From CAYIEP01 sp964362515 (lineage in GTDB: Bacteria; Patescibacteriota; Minisyncoccia; UBA6257; UBA9933), in assembly GCA_964362515.1 (NCBI GenBank), contig CAYIEP010000011.1:1-13149 (forward strand): a DNA stretch of 13,149 bases. The letters run 5' to 3'. Positions 1 through 5,369 of this stretch are shown in pieces. Numbering within the stretch: the first letter of the stretch is position 1; each line of letters starts with the position of its first letter. The notes beneath the pieces are model-generated. The model saw only the letters and a list, made by a program, of their open reading frames with translations. It made no database searches and was not told the origin of the DNA. A program made the position numbers and the translations under genes.

Positions 1-53
1 CAGTACACGACCTTCCCAAGGTTGAAACGAGGGTTCGATTCCCTTCACCCGCT
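1..53 (+). tRNA. tRNA-Gly (anticodon CCC), 5' end outside the window
   Basis: The 3' part of a tRNA is visible. The anticodon stem pairs CGACC (8-12) with GGTTG (20-24) around a 7-nt loop TTCCCAA, giving anticodon CCC at 15-17, which reads GGG (glycine). The T arm pairs GAGGG (29-33) with CCCTT (41-45) around TTCGATT. The 3' acceptor strand CACCCGC (46-52) is followed by discriminator T53, the usual base for bacterial tRNA-Gly. CCA is not encoded (the next bases are CAC), so it would be added after transcription. The 5' acceptor strand and most of the D arm lie left of the window. Confidence 0.88.
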
Positions 54-71
54 CACAATTTAGCCAACTTG

Positions 72-108
72 CCCCGCACATAAATCACGCAGTGATTTAT
101 GTGCGGGG
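72..108 (+). repeat. Perfect 17-bp hairpin abutting a tRNA remnant
   Basis: Bases 72-88 are the exact reverse complement of 92-108, with loop GCA at 89-91. The right arm ends in GGGG directly against a tRNA T-loop sequence. No U-run follows, so it is not a typical intrinsic terminator, although it could still stop or process the tRNA-Gly transcript. It resembles a small palindromic element. Confidence 0.75.
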
Positions 109-130
109 TTCGATTCTGGTATCTCGCTCA
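109..130 (+). pseudogene. Truncated tRNA 3' end (probable tRNA-Gly remnant)
   Basis: TTCGATT (109-115) is a T loop, CTGGT (116-120) a T-stem 3' strand, ATCTCGC (121-127) a 7-nt acceptor 3' strand, and T128 a glycine-type discriminator. The matching 5' T-stem (expected ACCAG) is absent: the hairpin arm CGGGG stands there instead and does not pair beyond two positions. The segment matches the 3' end of the adjacent tRNA-Gly at 19 of 25 ungapped positions (31-55 against 106-130). It therefore looks like a decapitated second tRNA, left by recombination or integration at a tRNA gene. A functional tRNA is excluded. Confidence 0.6.
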
Positions 131-245
131 AATTATAATATATTAAACGGCTTGAAAGAATTGGGGCTTGATAAAAATAAAACATATAGTATCATTTAGA
201 TAGTTCATTCCTAAATCACAGTTGTCTAGAGAAAATTTTGCAACT

Positions 246-252
246 AGAGGAA
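246..252 (+). promoter_or_regulatory. Shine-Dalgarno AGAGGAA deciding the start at 258
   Basis: AGAGGAA sits 5 nt before ATG 258 and selects it over the in-frame upstream TTG at 222, which has no such site. Confidence 0.6.
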
Positions 253-257
253 TCTTT

Positions 258-653
258 ATGAAACCGAAAACGCCATGTTGTCCGCATTGCGAAAAGCCGA
301 TGGTTGTCCCCAAGGAAGGCGGCAAGAAAAGACACAGCGATCATGTCGACCACTGTCCGCTAAATCCAACGCGCGTTTCAACACATATCGGGGCGGCGAG
401 AAGATTAAGGCTTGCGCTGTCGTTTTTAAAACGAAGACGCTTCGAAAAACTTGCTCAAGAGGTCAGTCATTGTGGAGCAGAGTTTGTTTCCTGTCTCAGA
501 ATCTGTCCTGAATGTTTTAAATTTGCCTACAAAAACGAAAAGATTTCGCCGTGCGATTGTTGTGGCGGGAGTTTAATCGAGGCAAAAAACGCGATAGAAA
601 GTATAGAGGGCAGGGGCGTCGCACTTTCTCCGCTTGCGCAGAAAGAGAAATAA
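258..653 (+). CDS. Small Cys/His-rich putative zinc-binding protein
   Basis: Not assigned to a named family. The 131-residue product has two clusters that look like zinc ligands. The first is C8-x2-C11 with H29-x2-H32-C33; the second is C83-x2-C86 with C99-x2-C102, where extra cysteines C72, C79 and C101 lie near, in the style of a zinc ribbon. Between them is a very basic stretch (R48 to R61) that could contact nucleic acid. There is no signal peptide or membrane segment, so it should be cytoplasmic. An RNA- or DNA-associated role is inference only. The start at 258 is chosen because AGAGGAA lies 5 nt upstream; an in-frame TTG at 222 would add 12 residues but lacks a ribosome site. A hairpin with a short U-run follows the gene, so it looks monocistronic. 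Confidence 0.7.
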   Translation: MKPKTPCCPHCEKPMVVPKEGGKKRHSDHVDHCPLNPTRVSTHIGAARRLRLALSFLKRRRFEKLAQEVSHCGAEFVSCLRICPECFKFAYKNEKISPCDCCGGSLIEAKNAIESIEGRGVALSPLAQKEK

Positions 654-694
654 GTAAGAAATTTTAAAAAGAAGAATAATTAGGGAATTCTAAG

Positions 695-722
695 AAAGCG
701 ATTTGTCACAGAATCGCTTTTT
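695..722 (+). terminator. Intrinsic terminator after the Cys/His-rich gene
   Basis: AAAGCGATT (695-703) pairs perfectly with AATCGCTTT (712-720) around an 8-nt loop, and the 3' arm runs into a five-base T tract (718-722). Confidence 0.75.
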
Positions 723-750
723 CCATTATTAAAAGGCCGATAAATAATTC

Positions 751-756
751 TTTAAT
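751..756 (+). promoter_or_regulatory. -10-like hexamer of a probable leaderless promoter (DUF3850 gene)
   Basis: TTTAAT ends exactly 7 nt before the ATG at 764, so transcription would begin at or next to the start codon. No Shine-Dalgarno and no clear -35 are present. The spacing equals that at 5357 and 7388. Confidence 0.4.
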
Positions 757-763
757 AAAAATT

Positions 764-1033
764 ATGGCAGTAATTAAAAAGAAAACTTGGCCGGAACTTT
801 TTGAAGCCGTGGCAAGCGGCAAAAAGAAGTTTGATCTCCGCTTGAACGATTTTGAAGTCGATGAAGGCGACACGCTTTTGCTTGAAGAATATGATCCGAC
901 AAAAAAAGAATACACCGGCAGAAGCGCGGAAAAAAAAGTTGGTTATGTTTTTAGATTCAAACCAACCGAACTTTCTTTTTACTCAAAAGAAGACATTGAA
1001 AGAGACGGTCTTCAAATAATTTCTCTGGAGTAA
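764..1033 (+). CDS. DUF3850 domain protein (ASCH/PUA-like fold)
   Basis: The whole 89-residue product matches the DUF3850 pattern as I know it: a KTWPELFEAV opening, a basic K/F-D-L-R-x-N-D-F strand, the G-D-T-L-L-L-E-E-Y-D-P segment (about residues 35-45), then Y-T-G-R and a final strand. DUF3850 belongs to the ASCH/PUA-like group, small beta-barrels thought to bind RNA or modified nucleotides; no substrate is established for this subfamily. The protein is cytoplasmic, with no signal or membrane segment. Length is normal for a stand-alone domain. No Shine-Dalgarno precedes the ATG, but a -10-like TTTAAT lies 7 nt upstream, suggesting a leaderless message. Terminators on both sides suggest its own transcription unit. 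Family assignment is confident; the biological role is not known. Confidence 0.85.
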   Translation: MAVIKKKTWPELFEAVASGKKKFDLRLNDFEVDEGDTLLLEEYDPTKKEYTGRSAEKKVGYVFRFKPTELSFYSKEDIERDGLQIISLE

Positions 1034-1037
1034 TAAA

Positions 1038-1069
1038 ACATTCCAATATTCTTAGTAATATTGGAATGT
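1038..1069. terminator. 13-bp hairpin between convergent genes
   Basis: ACATTCCAATATT (1038-1050) pairs perfectly with 1057-1069 around loop CTTAGT, five bases after the stop of the DUF3850 gene. No long U-run follows, so termination strength is uncertain. Lying between convergent units it could act on both strands. Confidence 0.55.
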
Positions 1070-1090
1070 CTCGCGATAGATTTCCCATAG

Positions 1091-1110
1091 TCTAATTCGC
1101 GCGAATTAGA
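1091..1110. repeat. Perfect 20-bp palindrome
   Basis: TCTAATTCGCGCGAATTAGA is exactly self-complementary, lies between the convergent DUF3850 gene and the minus-strand redox cluster, and is followed by A/T-rich sequence. It could be a cruciform-type terminator or a protein-binding site; nothing distinguishes these. Confidence 0.5.
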
Positions 1111-1141
1111 AAACAAAATTTTATTTTCTTCAATTCGTTTG

Positions 1142-2032
1142 TTATACTCCGCAACCGCCACCGTTCTTTTGGGCGGGAGAGGTGACTTGAGAAAGAATCT
1201 GCCGATACCCGGAGCCGCTTGAATAATTCGCTCCTAAAATCTCCTTAGGGTCGGCTTCGTTCCAATCAACGCCTCTTGATGAAAAATATTGCGTGATAGT
1301 GAGATAAGCATCAGGGAACCAGTAAGTGTTCGCTTGGAGGGCGATTTTATACATCTCTTTCTCGGAAATTCCTTGCGAAGCCATAAGCTCAAGAAGTCCC
1401 AGCATCGCCATTCCGTGATTGCAGTCCGGAAAATAAGTCGGATTATTACAACAGGGACGATAAATATTCTTGCTCACGCGTTCAACCAGTTTCTGTTGCT
1501 CCGGCGTCAAGACAATAAACGGGTGGCGGCTGTAATGATTCATCGCGTCGCCTTCCGCCAAAGTCCATCCTCCCGTTGAGGCGAATCCGCCAGCGCCGCC
1601 GTATTTCGGATCGCGCATCGGTCCCGTTTCTAAAATATTATTTTTCGCGCCTAACCCCAATGCCCACAAAAGATTCAAAATCATTCCAGAATTCTCCGAA
1701 GTGATTTTGAGGTTGCCGTTGTTTTCACCGTAAAGCAAGTTTCTCGTTTCATCGTCAAGTCCGCCGCGACTTGTATAAAGTTGTTCGAATTTTTCTCCGT
1801 CGATCACGCCCGCACTTGTCATTTTTGCGCCAAGATCGCCCCAGCGAACAGGCAAAATAATTCCTATAGTTGTCTTCTGTGAAATATCGGAAACTTTCAC
1901 CTCTGTTGTATATACCCATACGCCGGCAATGATAAGCGCTGATATAAGGATGCTTGCCGGAAGGAAATAATCTTTTTGGGCTGGCTGGACGCCCGACTTT
2001 TCAGTTGTTTGGTTTTGAATTTCGTTTTCCAT
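1142..2032 (-). CDS. Membrane-anchored extracytoplasmic protein with a Cys/His motif, unknown function
   Basis: I recognise no named family. The 296-residue product has a hydrophilic N-terminus, one transmembrane segment at about 23-42, and a long domain that should face outside. Its striking feature is C194-C195-N-N-P-T-Y-F-P-D-C204-N-H206-G, a compact Cys/His arrangement able to bind a metal or form disulfides; H166 and H170 precede it and C294 lies in a Gly-rich tail. A Gly/Arg/Asp segment near 138-150 looks structured rather than low complexity. It is the last gene of the minus-strand cluster with the CcdA and DUF1573 homologues, which suggests a thiol-redox client or a metal protein; that is inference. 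No Shine-Dalgarno is evident upstream of the ATG. It could also be a peptidoglycan- or pilus-associated protein. Confidence 0.75.
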   Translation of the reverse strand: MENEIQNQTTEKSGVQPAQKDYFLPASILISALIIAGVWVYTTEVKVSDISQKTTIGIILPVRWGDLGAKMTSAGVIDGEKFEQLYTSRGGLDDETRNLLYGENNGNLKITSENSGMILNLLWALGLGAKNNILETGPMRDPKYGGAGGFASTGGWTLAEGDAMNHYSRHPFIVLTPEQQKLVERVSKNIYRPCCNNPTYFPDCNHGMAMLGLLELMASQGISEKEMYKIALQANTYWFPDAYLTITQYFSSRGVDWNEADPKEILGANYSSGSGYRQILSQVTSPAQKNGGGCGV

Positions 2033-2043
2033 AGTTTTGTAGT

Positions 2044-2068
2044 TTATGGTTCGACAAGCTCGCCATAA
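2044..2068. repeat. Intergenic hairpin carrying the TTCGACAA motif
   Basis: TTATGG (2044-2049) pairs with CCATAA (2063-2068), and inside it CGA (2052-2054) pairs with TCG (2060-2062) with a two-base bulge. The loop side contains TTCGACAA, an octamer that recurs at 2160-2167 (opposite strand) and 3984-3991. It sits in the 55-nt gap between two cluster genes, so it may be a repeat unit or an RNA-processing site. Confidence 0.5.
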
Positions 2069-2087
2069 TCATAAGCCCGTCAAATGA

Positions 2088-2612
2088 TTATTTTTCATCA
2101 CAGCAGTCGACCATTTTATTTACAATGTCCTCGAACGTCCATGGCTTCTTGCCTTGAGTTTGTCGAATAGATTCGCTTGCCGCAATCTTTTTGAATCCGG
2201 ATACGTTGACAAGCTTCAGGCGCAATGCCCAAAACATTGAGTACGTTTTGTACGCCCGGGCGTACATTTCTCGCGCTTCTGTCTGTTTGTTGTCCGAGTG
2301 AAGTTTCATTCCGACTTCAATCAGCCGCATCGCGGTGGCAAGCAGGTGCTTTGAGATACACCACGTTTCGCCCTCGTTTTTATTAATCATCTTAGCGAGC
2401 AATTCTTTTCTCATTTCTCGCACTTCGCTCAAGAAATCAAAGTACTCCGGCTTTTCCGTCTTTACTCCGGTAAAGAAAAAATGCTCCTCAAGACTGATGA
2501 GGTTCATAATAGCCAAACTCAAGTCTTCTTCGGTTGAGAGATCAACGCTTCCGGACTTTTTCATTTTTTCGACCTTTTTAAGCAAATCATTGAATTGTTG
2601 TTTAGTAGTCAT
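2088..2612 (-). CDS. Soluble alpha-helical protein of the CcdA cluster, unknown function
   Basis: No named domain is recognised. The 174-residue product has no signal or membrane segment and appears almost wholly helical: an N-terminal charged helix (about 5-20), a core with L-I-S-L-E-E-H-F-F-F (about 38-47) and R-E-M-R-K-E-L-L, then a helical pair around 93-133 that resembles a TPR-like hairpin. Cysteines are C85 and the C-terminal pair C170-C171. It lies 12 nt downstream of the CcdA homologue on the same strand, so it is probably co-transcribed and may be a cytoplasmic partner of that membrane protein. The stretch around residues 145-154 (A-S-E-S-I-R-Q-T-Q-G) is coded by DNA containing a copy of the cluster's TTCGACAA octamer and looks like a small in-frame repeat insertion before the last helix. 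Confidence 0.72.
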   Translation of the reverse strand: MTTKQQFNDLLKKVEKMKKSGSVDLSTEEDLSLAIMNLISLEEHFFFTGVKTEKPEYFDFLSEVREMRKELLAKMINKNEGETWCISKHLLATAMRLIEVGMKLHSDNKQTEAREMYARAYKTYSMFWALRLKLVNVSGFKKIAASESIRQTQGKKPWTFEDIVNKMVDCCDEK

Positions 2613-2624
2613 GGTAGTTATTAA

Positions 2625-3407
2625 TTAGAGAGTAAAAATAATGAACCCGAGAATAATCATAGCAATGCCGCCCCACACGCGCATGTGTTTAGTCTCGGCC
2701 TTTTTCCATGCATTCACTTTTTCAAGGAGCGCGTTGTCGCTGGAAATAAGCAGAATGATCACAAGCGGCAAAATAAAGATGAGGTTGTAGAGCAAGAGGT
2801 AGCCGATTCCGGTAAGATAAGTCCCCTGATCGTGGAGCAACCCGAGCACCATAAGATACGGTCCGCCGGTACAAGGAAACTCGCAAAGGCCCACCAACGC
2901 GCCCAAAAGAAACGCTGTTGGGATGGATGCCTTTTCCATCAGCCCCGCCATTTTGTGGCGCGCGGCCTGTGGAATACGCAGTTTGATTGGGAATGACGGG
3001 AAAAACTCGTTGACGAGATTGATTCCACCAAGAACGATTAGAAGCAACGCTCCCACCTTTGCCATAAAGTGCGGCGCGTTAAAAAAGTGAAGCGCGTTCA
3101 AAAGTCCTAATCCAATCAAGATATAAACCGCAAAGATACCAAAGATGTACGCGCCGCCGATCTTCAGAATACCCGAACGTATCTTCCCGATTGAGAACAG
3201 GAATGCGATGGTTAAGAGAAGGATTGAGAAGGCGCATGGGTTGATACTGTCGATCAATGCGGCGATTCCTACTAGAGGCAGGAGCCACGCGCCTTCACCG
3301 CTTAAATTCCAGAGCGCGGTTGCGCCAATGTTTCCTGTTTTCAGAAAAATTACCGAGCCGAAAAGTAAGACACCAACCGCAATGAGAATCGCAAGTTTTT
3401 TGCTCAT
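2625..3407 (-). CDS. CcdA/DsbD-type thiol-disulfide membrane transporter
   Basis: This family passes reducing equivalents across the membrane from cytoplasmic thioredoxin to extracytoplasmic thiol proteins. The 260-residue product has a run of hydrophobic segments (about 6-22, 41-73, 84-104, 116-135, 160-185, 195-225, 242-259). The two redox cysteines are at the expected places: C58 in S-I-N-P-C-A-F at the start of the first core helix, and C179 in E-F-P-C-T-G-G-P; C175 is an additional cysteine four residues before. Its length is close to bacterial CcdA plus an N-terminal anchor. No cytochrome c maturation gene and no thioredoxin is next to it, so a role in heme maturation is unlikely here; the DUF1573 protein 6 nt upstream and the Cys-bearing proteins of the cluster are better candidates for its partners. 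Mercury or other metal transport is an alternative but fits less well. Confidence 0.85.
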   Translation of the reverse strand: MSKKLAILIAVGVLLFGSVIFLKTGNIGATALWNLSGEGAWLLPLVGIAALIDSINPCAFSILLLTIAFLFSIGKIRSGILKIGGAYIFGIFAVYILIGLGLLNALHFFNAPHFMAKVGALLLIVLGGINLVNEFFPSFPIKLRIPQAARHKMAGLMEKASIPTAFLLGALVGLCEFPCTGGPYLMVLGLLHDQGTYLTGIGYLLLYNLIFILPLVIILLISSDNALLEKVNAWKKAETKHMRVWGGIAMIILGFIIFTL

Positions 3408-3413
3408 ATGATT

Positions 3414-3911
3414 TTATGGGGTGACAACGGCGGCAAACTGAAATTCAACCGGCTGCCCTATATTATTTTCTATGGTAATTGTTCTTTGGATTCGACCTAA
3501 GCCGGCGGGGCCATGCGCCGCCGGATCAAAGATAACTTCAACGGTTACTTCTTCATTGGGATTGACCATTTGGTCTATTCTTGGGATTGCTTCGTGTCCG
3601 GGCATACTATAAGGTCCGAACTGCCTGTCTCCAATCGTAAGCGCGGCGGTTGTACACATACAAGAGGTGTACATTTTGTTTATGGTGACCGCTTTGCTAC
3701 CGGTGTTTTTAATTTTGAACTGATGTTTTACTTTTCCGGCCGCCATTGAGATTGTGCCGAAATCATAGTTATTTGTCTCTTCTACGATAAGAGTTCCACT
3801 GTTTCTGACCGATGAAGACGTGATTCTGTTTTGAGAGTCTGGACGCGCAATCCAGATAAGGCCGCCGAGGACGAGAATCGTTGTGACGATACCGATAATA
3901 GTTTTATTCAT
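3414..3911 (-). CDS. DUF1573 domain protein, membrane-anchored Ig-like fold
   Basis: A single N-terminal transmembrane segment (about 4-21), without a lipobox cysteine, anchors the 165-residue protein with its domain outside. Residues about 40-163 match DUF1573: the opening Y-D-F-G-T-I, a Q-F-x-I-K-N-T-G strand, then T-S-C84-M-C86-T-T where the family usually has S-C-G-C-T, followed by the P-N-E-E-V-T-V-E-V-I-F-D-P strand. DUF1573 is an immunoglobulin-like domain of unassigned function, common in extracytoplasmic proteins. The C-x-C pair could be a redox or metal site. The CcdA homologue begins 6 nt downstream, so the two are probably translated from one message, and this protein is the most natural extracytoplasmic partner of CcdA in the cluster (inference). 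Confidence 0.86.
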   Translation of the reverse strand: MNKTIIGIVTTILVLGGLIWIARPDSQNRITSSSVRNSGTLIVEETNNYDFGTISMAAGKVKHQFKIKNTGSKAVTINKMYTSCMCTTAALTIGDRQFGPYSMPGHEAIPRIDQMVNPNEEVTVEVIFDPAAHGPAGLGRIQRTITIENNIGQPVEFQFAAVVTP

Positions 3912-3934
3912 AGTGTTAATGAAATTTAGGAATA

Positions 3935-3958
3935 CAAAAAATCCCCGCGATGAGGGAT
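3935..3958 (-). terminator. Short terminator or attenuator inside the minus-strand cluster
   Basis: Read on the minus strand, ATCCC (3958-3954) pairs with GGGAT (3945-3941) and is followed by a run of T (3941-3936). It lies between the 137-residue protein gene and the DUF1573 gene, so it could separate them or reduce downstream expression. Confidence 0.5.
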
Positions 3959-3970
3959 CGGCGGACGCAT

Positions 3971-4006
3971 GATATAAACCTAGTTCGACAAAACGGTTTT
4001 TATATC
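3971..4006. repeat. Hairpin carrying the TTCGACAA motif
   Basis: GATATAAACC (3971-3980) pairs with GGTTTTTATATC (3995-4006) allowing a two-base bulge. The loop includes TTCGACAA at 3984-3991, the octamer also seen in the hairpin at 2044-2068. It directly follows the stop codon of the minus-strand gene at 4013. Confidence 0.5.
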
Positions 4007-4012
4007 AGCGCC

Positions 4013-4426
4013 CTATAGGATATTCGGACTGTTTTCGTGCCGGGCCAACCAACGCGTAAGTTTTTGTTTTTGAGGAGGAAGAAAAGAATTCTGAAACTGA
4101 TACCTATAAAAAACGAGTTTAGGCGGACGGAAAAGAAAGAACGAGAGAAAAGCCAGGCCAATGAAAAGCAGAGATGTGAAAATAACAAGCGAAAGCGCGC
4201 TCATGACGTTTTCTCCAATAGTGGCCAGAGAAAAACTTCTGAAAGCATAAAAATGAAAATTAAGAAAAGCGGTTACGTCGCTTCCTTTTGGGCAATCCGT
4301 TCCTTGCGTGGCGGCGGCAACGCAACCGCCATGGCTATGGTTGGAGTTATGATTCATTGCGGCAAAGCCAAAAACAGCCACGCTGATAAATCCAATTATT
4401 GTGAATACCGAAATTACCGATTTCAT
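4013..4426 (-). CDS. Small two-helix membrane protein with a His/Cys extracytoplasmic loop
   Basis: No named family is recognised. The 137-residue product has a hydrophobic N-terminal segment (about 4-23, possibly a signal peptide), a loop with M-N-H26-N-S-N-H30-S-H32-G-G-C35 and C45, a second membrane helix (about 74-99), and a basic C-terminal tail of about 38 residues. The His/Met/Cys loop is a plausible copper or other metal site. It is the first gene of the minus-strand cluster leading to DUF1573 and CcdA homologues, which supports a link to metal or thiol chemistry at the cell surface, though a hairpin-plus-T-run at 3935-3958 may divide the unit. The upstream 92 nt is AT-rich with -10-like hexamers but no clear promoter. 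Function is otherwise unknown. Confidence 0.68.
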   Translation of the reverse strand: MKSVISVFTIIGFISVAVFGFAAMNHNSNHSHGGCVAAATQGTDCPKGSDVTAFLNFHFYAFRSFSLATIGENVMSALSLVIFTSLLFIGLAFLSFFLFRPPKLVFYRYQFQNSFLPPQKQKLTRWLARHENSPNIL

Positions 4427-4495
4427 GAATTTATATTAATCTATCAAGCCGGTTTTTACAATTGTCCCTTAACCCCCAGTCCAGTTAATTTAATA

Positions 4496-4515
4496 GGCGA
4501 CACCGTGGTGTCGCC
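4496..4515. terminator. GC-rich hairpin after the nucleotidyltransferase gene
   Basis: GGCGACAC (4496-4503) pairs perfectly with GTGTCGCC (4508-4515) around loop CGTG, with A-rich sequence on the left and T-rich on the right. It begins three bases beyond the minus-strand stop codon at 4519, so it most likely ends that transcript. A long U-run is missing. Confidence 0.55.
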
Positions 4516-4518
4516 TTA

Positions 4519-5304
4519 TTATAAATTAATCAATTTTCTAAAAAGCCAACGAGGAATAAACTTATGGCTTATAAACGAATTAAATATTGTTTTATCAACC
4601 CAATTATATAATTGGATAAAACTTTGATAAACGGGGTATTTTTCACGAATTTCACTTGCGAATTCGTGAAACGCAACGTATTTATCATGCGTGGTCTTAA
4701 CGCTTTTGTTGTTTTGATTTTTTCTTATTTTTCTGGCAAGAGCGCGGATTTTATCAACGTCTTTTAATTTAATTGCCCCAACGCGGCAAATATATAAATG
4801 CAGAATTGTGTTCGGAGAGAACGTCTTAAATCGAAGCGGACCAAAATCAGTAGTTACTTCTAATTCTTCTATTTTCATGGTTTCCGGCGGCAAATCCTTT
4901 TTAATATCGCGAAAAACCATTGTGTAACCGTTTTCCCCTTTCTTTATATGATTTAAAAGTTGTATTAATGATTGATATTTTTTTTGCTTCGCGATATCAA
5001 TATCAACCGAAAGGAAGGGTTCATTAAGAAGACGTTTCCGAATCACGGGGATGACATTTCTCGGGTCATCGAGCGCTATAATATCAACATCGCGCGCGGT
5101 GCCATTTTGCCTTATGGGAGAATATTTCTCTCCGCAAAACGCCATAAGCGCGATACCGCCGACAACCGCGTACGAGAGACCGCGTTTTTCTTCTTCGGCA
5201 AGCTCTTTAAAAATTCGTTGAGTCGCGTTAAAAAGCTTTCTTTCCAGTTCAACGTTTTCATATCCATCAACTTCTAAAATAGTAGAGGATAGAGACCTTG
5301 TCAT
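4519..5304 (-). CDS. Nucleotidyltransferase-fold protein (AbiEii/MNT-like)
   Basis: The 261-residue product carries the signature of the Pol-beta-type nucleotidyltransferase fold: V-V-G49-G50-I-A-L on the first helix, then T-A-R-D72-V-D74-I, where the two aspartates are the expected metal ligands. Later segments include a short F-S-P-N-T-I-L-H-L-Y helix and a K-D-V-D-K-I-R-A-L-A helix, as in proteins of the AbiEii/DUF6036 type, which transfer nucleotides to proteins or RNA or have lost activity. It is cytoplasmic. ATG 5304 is chosen because GAGG (5313-5316) lies 8 nt upstream; an in-frame TTG at 5310 is too close to that site. No antitoxin-like partner gene is adjacent: the neighbour, a Nudix hydrolase, is divergent. 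A toxin role therefore has no contextual support, and the substrate is unknown. Confidence 0.72.
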   Translation of the reverse strand: MTRSLSSTILEVDGYENVELERKLFNATQRIFKELAEEEKRGLSYAVVGGIALMAFCGEKYSPIRQNGTARDVDIIALDDPRNVIPVIRKRLLNEPFLSVDIDIAKQKKYQSLIQLLNHIKKGENGYTMVFRDIKKDLPPETMKIEELEVTTDFGPLRFKTFSPNTILHLYICRVGAIKLKDVDKIRALARKIRKNQNNKSVKTTHDKYVAFHEFASEIREKYPVYQSFIQLYNWVDKTIFNSFISHKFIPRWLFRKLINL

Positions 5305-5312
5305 AATCAATA

Positions 5313-5316
5313 CCTC
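5313..5316 (-). promoter_or_regulatory. Shine-Dalgarno GAGG deciding the start at 5304
   Basis: On the minus strand GAGG is 8 nt before ATG 5304 and only 2 nt before the alternative TTG at 5310. Confidence 0.5.
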
Positions 5317-5324
5317 GGTTTGTT

Positions 5325-5344
5325 AAAAAGACTATGGTCTTTTT
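5325..5344. terminator. Symmetric A-tract/T-tract hairpin between divergent genes
   Basis: AAAAAGAC (5325-5332) pairs perfectly with GTCTTTTT (5337-5344) around loop TATG, so a T run follows the stem on both strands. It resembles a bidirectional terminator, but it lies between divergent starts, where it might instead insulate the promoters or act on the leader of the minus-strand gene. Confidence 0.45.
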
Positions 5345-5356
5345 CTGATATCCTTA

Positions 5357-5362
5357 TATAAT
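5357..5362 (+). promoter_or_regulatory. Consensus -10 TATAAT, probable leaderless promoter (Nudix gene)
   Basis: An exact TATAAT ends 7 nt before ATG 5370, placing transcription start at about the start codon. There is no Shine-Dalgarno and no recognisable -35. The overlapping TTATATAA is self-complementary and might also serve the divergent gene. Confidence 0.55.
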
Positions 5363-5369
5363 AATTTTC

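Noticed and set aside
72..130. Complete functional tRNA or tmRNA end
   Set aside because: The T-stem 5' strand does not pair with CTGGT, and no anticodon arm or acceptor 5' strand is present upstream.
4037..4627. 196-residue plus-strand open frame
   Set aside because: It lies antisense to the 137-residue membrane protein and the nucleotidyltransferase end, has no domain resemblance, and is Lys/Arg/Ser-rich as expected of a shadow frame.
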